Source: Bacteroidota bacterium (lineage in GTDB: Bacteria > Bacteroidota > Bacteroidia > Flavobacteriales_C > GCA-002722245). From it: a stretch of DNA of 64,000 nt. Within the stretch, counting starts at the first letter, position 1; each line of letters begins with the position of its first letter. The notes below the pieces were generated by a model. That model was not told the DNA's origin, did not search any database, and saw only the letters and a list, made by a program, of their open reading frames with translations. Both the position numbers and the translations under genes were made by a program. The DNA lies in the NCBI GenBank assembly GCA_026390935.1, contig JAPLEZ010000145.1:143961-207960 (forward strand). Reading direction: 5' to 3'. Below are positions 39,351-47,761 of this stretch, piece after piece.

Positions 39351-40931
39351 ATGAAGAACTTTGTTGAAAAGCTGGATCATTTTTTCATTCATCCTAAACT
39401 TCACTCCAATATTGAAGAGTACGGAAGAGCCCGCATTTTACTGTATGCGATGATGATGACCACATTGTTTTCTGCTTCATATAGTACCTACTACGAATTA
39501 ACACATGAGAATATTCATATTGTAAAGCACGTCGCAAATATTGTTGGTGCTTTTACCGGATTGATAGGGATGATCCTTCTAAAGTTCATCTCAAAATTTA
39601 AAGTCACTTTTTTTTCAATGTTGGTGCTTGCGGATATTTTGGTGTTTACTAGCACTTTTTTTTCTGGTGGAATTTATTCGGTGGATTTACTGTGGATGGT
39701 GATTATTACCATGATAGGATTTTTGTTTGTAGGCAATAAGAGTGGAATTATTTTGTTGTTTACCGCATTGGCGTATTTTGCGGCTTTCTTCGCAATGGAG
39801 AATTTGGGCATTCATAATTTTGCAAAGGACAGTCTGGATTTAGGCGCTGGCTATAAGTTATACAATCTTATTTTTTTAGGAGGATTGGCTTCTTTCATCA
39901 CTTATTTTTTTGTGAGTGGAGCTGGTAAAATCAGAAAGGAGTTGGATGAGTTAAAGGAACGTCACGTAAAAAGTTTGGATTACAAATACCAACACATTAC
40001 TGAAAATGCAAACGAAATTATTGCATTGCACAGTGCAAATGGAGACACAACTTTTATCTCTTCTGCTATAAAATCAATTTTGGGTTATGAAGCAGAAGAA
40101 TTGCTGGGAAATAAATATGCTTTACTTTTAGGTGAACAGCTGGGGAACAAAGAATTGATGTGTGTTTCAAAGGATGGTAGAGAAGTGTGGTTGGAACTTT
40201 CATACAATCCCATTAAAGATGAAATGGGCAGCGGTGAAGTGTTTATTTCTATGGCGCGCGACATCAGTGCGAAAGTTTTAGAGAATCAGAAAATCACACA
40301 GCTGCGCAAGCAAATCGCCAATGATTTCCATGATGAAATGGGCAATAAACTGGCTGCCATTACTTTGAATTCAAATATTTTGTCCATCAAAACAAAAGAT
40401 AATCCGGAGGTGACAGATATTATTTCTAAAATTGAAAGCACTTCTAAATCTTTATACCAGCAATCTCGAGATTTCATTTGGTCTATTGACGCTAAGAGTG
40501 ATGAACTGCGGGAAATATTTTCTTACCTGAGAGATTTCGGGGACGATTTTTTTCATTCTCTTCCTGTTAATTTTTTGGTGGAAAGCAAAGGCTTTAGTGA
40601 GCAGGAAAAAATTATATTGCCCATGTATTGCGGTCGGCACATCATTTTAATTTTTAAAGAAGCGTTGACAAATTCTGCAAAGCACTCGAAATGTAAAAAT
40701 GTAATTTTGTCGCTGGCAATTGAAAAAGACGCCTTTACCATTAGCGCTAAAGATGATGGAAAGGGAATTTCAGCAGAAGCAAAGGCGGGAAAAGGATTGA
40801 ATTCCATTCGTGAACGCGCTAAGAATATTCATTGCGAATTGAATGTCGTTACAGATGCTTCAGGCACAAAAATTTCTCTGCGAGGAGAACTACCCAAAAT
40901 GGGTGAGATAGTATCATCAATTCAACAGTAG
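39351..40931 (+). CDS. PAS-containing sensor histidine kinase (HisKA_3, NarX-like)
   Basis: N-terminal TM helices; PAS block YQHITENANEIIALHSANGDTTFISSAIKSILGYEAEELLG; QIANDFHDEMGNKLAAITLNSNIL; ATPase block IILIFKEALTNSAKHSKC...AKDDGKGI. Confidence 0.9.
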   Translation: MKNFVEKLDHFFIHPKLHSNIEEYGRARILLYAMMMTTLFSASYSTYYELTHENIHIVKHVANIVGAFTGLIGMILLKFISKFKVTFFSMLVLADILVFTSTFFSGGIYSVDLLWMVIITMIGFLFVGNKSGIILLFTALAYFAAFFAMENLGIHNFAKDSLDLGAGYKLYNLIFLGGLASFITYFFVSGAGKIRKELDELKERHVKSLDYKYQHITENANEIIALHSANGDTTFISSAIKSILGYEAEELLGNKYALLLGEQLGNKELMCVSKDGREVWLELSYNPIKDEMGSGEVFISMARDISAKVLENQKITQLRKQIANDFHDEMGNKLAAITLNSNILSIKTKDNPEVTDIISKIESTSKSLYQQSRDFIWSIDAKSDELREIFSYLRDFGDDFFHSLPVNFLVESKGFSEQEKIILPMYCGRHIILIFKEALTNSAKHSKCKNVILSLAIEKDAFTISAKDDGKGISAEAKAGKGLNSIRERAKNIHCELNVVTDASGTKISLRGELPKMGEIVSSIQQ

Positions 40932-40940
40932 TTTTGTAGT

Positions 40941-41561
40941 ATGGGAAACAGAATAGTGATTATTGAAGACAACAAAGACATTAGGGAAGCCTTTACTCTT
41001 TTATTGAATTTGCGAGATGATTTTTTAGTGGTGAATGCCTATTCCAATTGTGAAGATGCACTAAAAAATATAGAAGAAGATGCTCCACATATCGTATTGA
41101 TGGATATTGATTTGCCGGGTATGAGCGGTATTGAGGGCACTAAAATCATCAAGAAAAATTTGCCTTCCGCCAACATCATCATCATCACTGTTTTTGAAAA
41201 TGGCAAAACCGTTTTTGATGCGCTGTGTGCAGGTGCTACAGGCTATTTGACAAAGAATAGCGATAAGGACCGGCTCATGAGTGCCATCGACGAAGTGATT
41301 AAAGGCGGTGCGCCAATGAGCAGTAAAATTGCGCGATTGGTGGTACAGTCGTTTCAAAAAAACAGGAACTCACCCCTCACTTCCCGTGAAACGGAAATAC
41401 TTTCGCAAATCGCAGAAGGGAAGAGCTACACGAATATTGCCGATACCATTTTCATTTCAAAAGAAACAGTGAAATACCATATCAAAAACATCTACATCAA
41501 ATTGCAGGTGAACAATAAAGCCGACGCAATTAAAAGAGCGAACGAGGATAGGTTGATTTAA
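40941..41561 (+). CDS. NarL/FixJ-type response regulator with LuxR HTH
   Basis: RIVIIEDNKDIREAFTLLL...HIVLMDIDLPGMSGIEGTKII; SPLTSRETEILSQIAEGKSYTNIADTIFISKETVKYHIKNIYIKLQVNNKADAIKRA. Confidence 0.93.
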   Translation: MGNRIVIIEDNKDIREAFTLLLNLRDDFLVVNAYSNCEDALKNIEEDAPHIVLMDIDLPGMSGIEGTKIIKKNLPSANIIIITVFENGKTVFDALCAGATGYLTKNSDKDRLMSAIDEVIKGGAPMSSKIARLVVQSFQKNRNSPLTSRETEILSQIAEGKSYTNIADTIFISKETVKYHIKNIYIKLQVNNKADAIKRANEDRLI

Positions 41562-41881
41562 CCCACCCCTAGCCCCTCCAAGGAGGGGAATTAGTTACTG
41601 AACCATATTCAAATCATTTTCAGGAAATGCCAGCTAATTAATTCCCCTCCTTGGAGGGTGATGACCCAGCATTTGGCAAATCGGCTTTTTTATTGAGAAT
41701 GCTCCGCGCTCACGGCTTCGCCGGCGCGGAATCTTTTTGTTTAGAGCTTAATACGAGGCGAAGCATCTACACAAATAAATACCGCGCCGGCGAAGCCGTG
41801 AGCGCGGAGCGTGAAATCTTAGTTATTTGCCGATTTGCCAAATGCTGGGACATCACCCCTTGGAGGGGTTAGGGGTGGGTT
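41560..41881. mobile_element. Nested palindromic element: REPIN-like arm family C, interrupted by a second and third inverted-repeat element
   Basis: Outer arms aacccacccctagcccctccaaggaggggaa (41560-41590) and ...ccttggaggggttaggggtgggtt (ending 41881); core ttagttactgaaccatattcaaatcattttcaggaaatgccagctaattaa. Confidence 0.8.
41659..41855. mobile_element. MITE-like insertion (197 bp) inside the right arm of the family-C element
   Basis: 27-bp TIR tgatg(a/t)cccagcatttggcaaatcggc at both ends (1 mismatch); flanked by direct repeat ccttggaggg (41649-41658 and 41858-41867). Contains a further 29-bp perfect inverted repeat gctccgcgctcacggcttcgccggcgcgg (41701-41729 / 41782-41810). Confidence 0.75.
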
Positions 41882-41890
41882 GATTCAATA

Positions 41891-41941
41891 AAAACTACCC
41901 AATTCAGGGAGTACAACTTTTTCATGTGGGCAGTAGTTTCG
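41891..41941 (+). promoter_or_regulatory. Candidate response-regulator box plus -7 promoter, copy 1
   Basis: aaaactacccaattcagggagtac (41891-41914), 19-nt gap, tagtttcg (41934-41941). Confidence 0.6.
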
Positions 41942-41945
41942 TTGC

Positions 41946-42017
41946 ATGCAAAACAAACTCTTCCATTTCTTTCTTTTACTCCTTTCCATTTTTCTTTTGA
42001 TCATTTCGAAGCCCTAA
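41946..42017 (+). CDS. Putative 23-aa hydrophobic microprotein
   Basis: ATG CAA AAC ... CCC TAA = MQNKLFHFFLLLLSIFLLIISKP; directly downstream of box copy 1 and abutting box copy 2. Confidence 0.3.
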   Translation: MQNKLFHFFLLLLSIFLLIISKP

Positions 42018-42069
42018 AAAACTACCCAATATGGGGGGTACTGCTAAGGGTGTTCAGGACGTAGCTTTG
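42016..42069 (+). promoter_or_regulatory. Candidate response-regulator box plus -7 promoter, copy 2
   Basis: aaaaaactacccaatatggggggtac (42016-42041), 20-nt gap, TAGCTTTG (42062-42069); upstream of CDS 42095. Confidence 0.7.
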
Positions 42070-42094
42070 GCCCATCACTAAAAAACCAGAAACT

Positions 42095-43099
42095 ATGAAC
42101 AAAAAAATTACTTCTTTATTTTTCACATTATTCGCTGCAACGTTTGTGATGGCGCAAACTGCGCCAGTATTGCACTTTAAAATTAAAGGCAATATAGCCG
42201 ATTCATCTACAAACAGTTTTGCCACTACAGCCATTGGTTCGGTGACGTATACCAATGGTCGTCACGGAGATGCAAGCAGCGGATTAGAAACAACAGCTGG
42301 AGCAATACAGCTCTCTAATGCTATGGGCGCATATAAAGTTTCTTTCCCTTTTACTTTTGCCACATGGATGAAGATCAATGGTTTCAAAACAGTAAATCCA
42401 CTTTTTACTTCTGAAGACGATCAAACATCTTATAGTGGAATATGGGTGCAGGTGCTTGCTGACGGAACGGTAGCTGCAAACGTGGGCAATGGCGGTTTGC
42501 CAAATTCTACAGGAAGAAAATCGGCTGTCACAAATTCGCCTGTAATTACCAATACTAATGCTTGGTATCAAATTGTGGTGGTAGCCAATTCCATTTCCAA
42601 TTTTGCAATTTATGTGAATGGCGTGTTGGCTCCATCTACTTTGTCGGGTTCGGCAACAAGTATGGTGTATCTCAATGGCATGAACAGTTTTGGAAAAGTG
42701 GGTTCGTACAACAAAGGCAGCTCAAGCAATTATTATTTTGATGGTGTAATTGATGAAATGGCTTTGTGGTCAACGGGGATCAATGAAAGTGAATTGGATG
42801 CTATTTTATTAGAAGGCACAACCAATTACAACACTGCTGTTGAAAACAAGGAGGAAGTGAATTTTTCCTTTTACCCGAATCCATCCAATGATAATATTTC
42901 TATCACACTGCCTTCCTCTTTCAATGGTGAAAGCACCAGCATTAAAATTTACGATGCTTTGGGTGCTTTAGTTAAGCAAGAGCAGATTACTGTTTCAGGT
43001 GTTCATGATTTATTGATTCAGGATTTGGCGAAAGGAGCTTACGTGCTACAAATTCAAAACGATAGAGGAAGTGCTAATAAAGCGCTTATCGCTTATTAG
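42095..43099 (+). CDS. LamG-domain T9SS-secreted protein
   Basis: Signal peptide MNKKITSLFFTLFAATFVMAQ; LamG-like FPFTFATWMKINGFKTVNPLF...NAWYQIVVVANSISNFAIYVNGV...FDGVIDEMALWSTGINESELDAIL; C-terminal FSFYPNPSNDNISITLP. Confidence 0.88.
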   Translation: MNKKITSLFFTLFAATFVMAQTAPVLHFKIKGNIADSSTNSFATTAIGSVTYTNGRHGDASSGLETTAGAIQLSNAMGAYKVSFPFTFATWMKINGFKTVNPLFTSEDDQTSYSGIWVQVLADGTVAANVGNGGLPNSTGRKSAVTNSPVITNTNAWYQIVVVANSISNFAIYVNGVLAPSTLSGSATSMVYLNGMNSFGKVGSYNKGSSSNYYFDGVIDEMALWSTGINESELDAILLEGTTNYNTAVENKEEVNFSFYPNPSNDNISITLPSSFNGESTSIKIYDALGALVKQEQITVSGVHDLLIQDLAKGAYVLQIQNDRGSANKALIAY

Positions 43100-43117
43100 T
43101 GATTGTCTAAATTTTTT

Positions 43118-43149
43118 AAAAGCTCCTGTTAAAAACAGGGGCTTTTTTT
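43118..43149 (+). terminator. Rho-independent terminator
   Basis: aaaagctcctgttaaaaacaggggctttttttat. Confidence 0.88.
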
Positions 43150-43153
43150 ATTT

Positions 43154-43206
43154 AAAAACTACCCACATTGGGGGATACAGCATCCCTGCTTCTGCATGTA
43201 GATTTG
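43154..43206 (+). promoter_or_regulatory. Candidate response-regulator box plus -7 promoter, copy 3
   Basis: aaaaactacccacattgggggatac (43154-43178), 20-nt gap, TAGATTTG (43199-43206); upstream of CDS 43226. Confidence 0.7.
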
Positions 43207-43225
43207 CTCAACTAAAATAAATACT

Positions 43226-44782
43226 ATGAAAAAACAATTACTCACATTAATGCTCATTGCTTTTTTATGCAATGGTTCTTTCGCTTTTAACAAAGCTATC
43301 AACACCTATTCTTCTGGTTATGGTGCTACTTCCACGTATCCTTTAACAGGAGTATGTGCTTTTACACTTGAAACCTGGTTCAATGGTTCATCAGGAACAA
43401 CGTACGCTCGATTAATTAGTTTTTCTAATTATGCATTTGAAATTGCTGGTGGAGGAGGAACAATTAGTATTTATGATGGATCCTGGAGAGCTACTGGTGT
43501 TACTGGAATGGGTAGTGGCTGGCATCATGTAGCGGTTACCAATGACCTAACGAATTTTGTTGTGTATGTGGACGGAGTGCAGGTATATACCAAAGCTTCT
43601 GTTGCAAGAGATTTTACAGGACAAGTGATGAATATCGGACACGATGCTAAAGTTCATACTGCCAATCAGAGATTTCCCGGGAAATTCGATGAAGTTAGAG
43701 TTTGGAACAGAGCTTTATCTGCGATAGAAATTGCTATTGTAAAAACCAAGCAAGCGTTAGGTACTGAAAGTGGTTTGGTGGTGTATTATGATTTTAACGA
43801 CGGAACAGGAACAAATAAAGTGAGCAACACACATCATTTAACCCTTGCAAGCTCTCCAGCTATTATCACCACCAATTTCATCGACTATATCAAAGATTGG
43901 GGCATGTCGTACGATGGTACAGATGATAGAACTTATTTGGCAACACCTATTACAGGCAACAACAATTTCACTTTCGAAACGCAATTTAAAACTACATCAA
44001 CAAATCCTTCAACTCATAGCCGATTTATTAGCTTTCCATCCTACCTATGTGAAGTAGCTATTGTAAATGGAGTGATACAATCATACATGGGCTCAGGAAC
44101 CTGGGTAGCTTGTTCTGGAAGCGGATTTAACGACGGACAATGGCATCACTTGGGAGTTACAAAAAATGGAACAGCAGTAACCATTTACGTTGATGGTGTT
44201 GTTGTAGGAACAAGATCCGCAACACTCAATCTATCTAGCAACATGTATTTTGGCGGGACTTCAGTTTCAACAGATTATTTTGTAGGAACTTTGGATGAGA
44301 TCAGAATTTGGAATATTGTAAGAACTAAGGATGAAATCGGACTAAATTTTAATACCGAGTTGGCTGGCAATGAAACGGGTTTAGTAGCTTATTGGGATTT
44401 CAATACAGCAACTGGAGCAACAAATATTAGTAATATGGTTAATTCTGGGACAGCCTTGACACGAGCTGGTGCTGGAGGCTCAAACAATTATCCGCAATTT
44501 GTCGATGCCACAAAAAATGAAATTGCAACTTCAACCAATGAAATTTTATCAGCAAATGAATCTGTGCTTACAGTGTATCCAAATCCGTTTACTTCAGTAA
44601 TTACTTTGAACATACCTTCAGTAAATAAGGTAGTGGTGATGGATGCAGCTGGTAAAGCGGTTTTTTCGGTAAATAATTCGGGTTCACAAATTGATTTGTC
44701 GTCGTTGAATGCCGGAACATATTTCATGAATGTTTATAGCGATCAAGCAGTGCAAACCGCTATTGTAGTGAAACAGCAATAA
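43226..44782 (+). CDS. Double LamG-domain T9SS-secreted protein
   Basis: Two LamG-like blocks (FTLETWFNGSSGTTYARLISF...GKFDEVRVWNRALS; FTFETQFKTTSTNPSTHSRFISF...GTLDEIRIWNIVRT); C-terminal LTVYPNPFTSVITLNIPS. Confidence 0.88.
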   Translation: MKKQLLTLMLIAFLCNGSFAFNKAINTYSSGYGATSTYPLTGVCAFTLETWFNGSSGTTYARLISFSNYAFEIAGGGGTISIYDGSWRATGVTGMGSGWHHVAVTNDLTNFVVYVDGVQVYTKASVARDFTGQVMNIGHDAKVHTANQRFPGKFDEVRVWNRALSAIEIAIVKTKQALGTESGLVVYYDFNDGTGTNKVSNTHHLTLASSPAIITTNFIDYIKDWGMSYDGTDDRTYLATPITGNNNFTFETQFKTTSTNPSTHSRFISFPSYLCEVAIVNGVIQSYMGSGTWVACSGSGFNDGQWHHLGVTKNGTAVTIYVDGVVVGTRSATLNLSSNMYFGGTSVSTDYFVGTLDEIRIWNIVRTKDEIGLNFNTELAGNETGLVAYWDFNTATGATNISNMVNSGTALTRAGAGGSNNYPQFVDATKNEIATSTNEILSANESVLTVYPNPFTSVITLNIPSVNKVVVMDAAGKAVFSVNNSGSQIDLSSLNAGTYFMNVYSDQAVQTAIVVKQQ

Positions 44783-44807
44783 ATTTTCTCAGTTGTTTTT
44801 TAAAGCC

Positions 44808-44840
44808 AAAAAGCTCTTGTCATATGACGGGAGCTTTTTT
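44808..44840 (+). terminator. Rho-independent terminator
   Basis: aaaaagctcttgtcatatgacgggagctttttt. Confidence 0.85.
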
Positions 44841-44859
44841 GTTTTATCTTTACCCTGCT

Positions 44860-44933
44860 GGTTTCGTAGCTCAACTGGATAGAGCATCAGGCTTCGAACC
44901 TGAGGGTTGGGGGTTCGAATCCCTTCGGGACCA
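44860..44933 (+). tRNA. tRNA-Arg (TCG)
   Basis: Acceptor GGTTTCG/CGGGACC, anticodon loop CTTCGAA, T-loop TTCGAAT; no encoded CCA. Confidence 0.9.
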
Positions 44934-44993
44934 CACTTAGCGCATCTAAAAAGGCTTGAAAGCATTGATTTTCAAGTCTTTTTTGTTTTTGTT

Positions 44994-47006
44994 CTAATAT
45001 ATTTTAAACTCAAAATCGTGGTAGTATAAACTGTCGTGTTGAACGTTGTTGATACTAATGAAAAACTCATAGGGCGCTTTCGTGATTTTTGGAAGATATA
45101 CTGGTAGATCTATTTTTTCCCATTGACCGTTTTTTTTCAGTAAGTTTTTTAGTCGGAAGGTTTTATTAAAAACACCTTCATCATCTACTACCACCGATAC
45201 CGCTATTTCGCAATTTACTTGCTTAGGGGAGAAGAAGTAAGAGGAGATGAGCACGATATTATCGCGTTGTGTGATCAACGGAATATTTTTGGATTTGTAA
45301 GCGATGCCGTAGTCCATTGTGGGCGTCATAAATCCTACCGGTTGATTTTCAAACAGAAGTTTTTTTGTACTTTTTCTATTGTGCCAATGCGCCTGTTGTT
45401 TGAGTCCTGGAATAAATTTTTCGTGCAGTAACAGTTCTTTGTTTTCTATGCCGATAAAGTCGTGTAAACTTTGATTTACATTAGATAGCGCACAAACTGA
45501 GATTTTACCATTGTCGGCAATTTTTTTAATTCTTGTCAAAATTTCAGGACAGTTCAAATAAACATCTGTGACAAAAAACTCATTTTGAACCACAATATAA
45601 TCGTACTTCCATTGCAGTGCTTTTAGCAAATTTTCTTTAGTGGTGGTCATTACAGCAAATCCTTTTCGTTGCATGAGCACAAAGGGAATGTTGGGGGCGT
45701 ATGCGTCAATCACAAGGATGGTGGCGTTGCGTTTTATTTTAAGCTGATCGAGAAATTCAGCTGAACCTTCAAAATTGTTTGTGGTTGCAGCAACTCTGTC
45801 CCAGGATCCACTTTCTCTTTTTAGTTTTTGTGTGTGCAAAGCTGCTGCTGCAAGCGGAATTCCTACAAGTAGCAAAGCTAGAGTTGCCAAGCGAGGAGCG
45901 CGATTAAAGTGCGGTAAGCGGGCTAACAGAAGAATGAGAAATAAAAGCGCTGGAAGAAAAAAGCTGTCTAAAAAGTAATAGTCGTGAGCAGGAAATTGTC
46001 GCAGCATAGCGATGGCGAAAAGCACGCAACCAACAAAATATGCGGTCAGAAAAATACCCATGGAGCGCAGAGGTAATGCACGCTCTGCTTTGCTTTTAAA
46101 CATTTGGAGTAGTGCGCCCAGCAGCACAAGCGATAGCAACATGTAGTGGATTGCAGTGAAGTATTGAGTGCTCCAATTGTTGTACACATCTTTAACTATT
46201 TCTTTGGTTCCATGTAAAGTTTTGGCTGGCAGTAGTTGATTTAAAAAAAGCGAGCCATAAGTGAATTGCATGTGATTTTGATAGGCAATCGCGGTAAACA
46301 GAATAAGGGCTGCCGCAGGGAAAGCCAGAAGCAGCGATTTAAACGCAATTTCTTTTTTGATACTGCGCAAAATTTCTAGTCCGAAAACAGCAATCAACGG
46401 CAAAACAAATGTTGTTCTGGCCAGCGCACCAAGCAAGAGAAAGCCAATCGCGACGTACAAGTTTTTTTGCCTACCGTCTTGCAAATATTTTACATAGAAA
46501 TGGAGGCCGATGATGGCGTTGGCCAAGGAAGGAATAGTAGGCAGAAAGCCTGACTGATAGTAAACAAATACGGGCGAGCAGGCGGCGAAGAGCAGCACTA
46601 GTAGCGATTTAAAAAAGTCTTTAGTCAGCAACTGCGTCAATTGAAACAGAAAAAACAAAGCAGCGAAACTATAAAGTAAAATATATCCTCTAAAAATACA
46701 GGGAGCGTTTGTATTAAAAAGCTTCATGAAGATGGCTGGAATATAATCGTGGATAGGGAAATTCACAGCAGTAATTCTTTCGGCAGACGGCACTTCAAAA
46801 TTGCCAGGAAACTGGCGATTGAGCACATAGGTTTGAGGATGAAAGAAATCGAGATTGTTTTCCACAAAACCGATGGAAAGCGCATATCTATCGCTTTGTG
46901 CCCAGGCGTGCGTATGTGAAGGAAAATCGTTGATGTAGGAATGCTGAAAGAGAATTCCCAGTATCAAGATGACGCAGAATGCAAATGCTGATTCAAATTT
47001 TTTCAT
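44994..47006 (-). CDS. Polytopic membrane protein, likely GT39/ArnT-like glycosyltransferase
   Basis: About ten TM segments with early luminal acidic/aromatic loop HTHAWAQSDRYALSIGFVENNLDFFHPQTYVLN, large C-terminal soluble domain. Confidence 0.65.
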   Translation of the reverse strand: MKKFESAFAFCVILILGILFQHSYINDFPSHTHAWAQSDRYALSIGFVENNLDFFHPQTYVLNRQFPGNFEVPSAERITAVNFPIHDYIPAIFMKLFNTNAPCIFRGYILLYSFAALFFLFQLTQLLTKDFFKSLLVLLFAACSPVFVYYQSGFLPTIPSLANAIIGLHFYVKYLQDGRQKNLYVAIGFLLLGALARTTFVLPLIAVFGLEILRSIKKEIAFKSLLLAFPAAALILFTAIAYQNHMQFTYGSLFLNQLLPAKTLHGTKEIVKDVYNNWSTQYFTAIHYMLLSLVLLGALLQMFKSKAERALPLRSMGIFLTAYFVGCVLFAIAMLRQFPAHDYYFLDSFFLPALLFLILLLARLPHFNRAPRLATLALLLVGIPLAAAALHTQKLKRESGSWDRVAATTNNFEGSAEFLDQLKIKRNATILVIDAYAPNIPFVLMQRKGFAVMTTTKENLLKALQWKYDYIVVQNEFFVTDVYLNCPEILTRIKKIADNGKISVCALSNVNQSLHDFIGIENKELLLHEKFIPGLKQQAHWHNRKSTKKLLFENQPVGFMTPTMDYGIAYKSKNIPLITQRDNIVLISSYFFSPKQVNCEIAVSVVVDDEGVFNKTFRLKNLLKKNGQWEKIDLPVYLPKITKAPYEFFISINNVQHDSLYYHDFEFKIY

Positions 47007-47102
47007 ATCGGTTAAAAGGCCTTCTGTGTTTTCCTTTAGTGAAAGTACTTATCTCTTTGGAAAATAAATTCTTTGTTGGTGAAAAATATTTTAGATCATA
47101 CT

Positions 47103-47130
47103 AGGGGTATTTTCATGTTCGGTTGTCTTA
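47103..47130 (+). promoter_or_regulatory. Candidate ECF promoter AGGGGTA-N15-GTCTTA upstream of the sigma gene
   Basis: aggggta ttttcatgttcggtt gtctta; same boxes and exact spacing at 50776-50803 and 50905-50932. Confidence 0.6.
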
Positions 47131-47760
47131 ATGATATTGCTGTACATTCTTAAAATGTATCTTAGCGGAAATTTTCTGAATGAGATGCATTTGAATGAGC
47201 AGCAATACTGGCAGTTTATTCGTGAAGGCGATAAAAAAGTGTTTGAACAAGCGTTCAAGACTTACTATTCTCCTTTGTGCAATTATGCTTGCTCAATTTT
47301 GAAAGATATGGATGAAGCAGAAGAGGTAGTGCAAAATTTATTTTATTCCATTTGGAATAAGCGAGAATCTTTGCAGATTACTGATTCCTTGAAATCCTAT
47401 TTATACAGGGCAACGCACAATGATTGTTTGAACAAGTTGAAACACGGCAAGGTGCGGGCGATGCATGCTGAAGAAATTAAAATGACCACAGGATTTCATT
47501 CTGATGATGCATCAAAAGATTTGCAGGGAAAGGAATTGGCCGCGCAAATCAACACTGCAATTGAAGCGCTTCCTGAGCAATGTGGAATAGTATTTAAACT
47601 GAGTCGTTTTGAAGAATTGAAATATTCGGAAATAGCAGCACAACTGAATATTTCCATCAAAACGGTAGAAAATCATATGGGTAAAGCTTTGAAGCTATTG
47701 CGCGATAGTTTAAAGGAATATTTGCCTTTTTGGCTGCTGATGTTATTTTTAAATTGTTGA
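47131..47760 (+). CDS. ECF (sigma-70 family) RNA polymerase sigma factor
   Basis: FEQAFKTYYSPLCNYACSILKDMDEAEEVVQNLFYSIWNKRESLQITDSLKSYLYRATHNDCLNKLKH...LPEQCGIVFKLSRFEELKYSEIAAQLNISIKTVENHMGKALKLLR. True start may be ATG 47185. Confidence 0.93.
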   Translation: MILLYILKMYLSGNFLNEMHLNEQQYWQFIREGDKKVFEQAFKTYYSPLCNYACSILKDMDEAEEVVQNLFYSIWNKRESLQITDSLKSYLYRATHNDCLNKLKHGKVRAMHAEEIKMTTGFHSDDASKDLQGKELAAQINTAIEALPEQCGIVFKLSRFEELKYSEIAAQLNISIKTVENHMGKALKLLRDSLKEYLPFWLLMLFLNC

Positions 47761-47761
47761 T

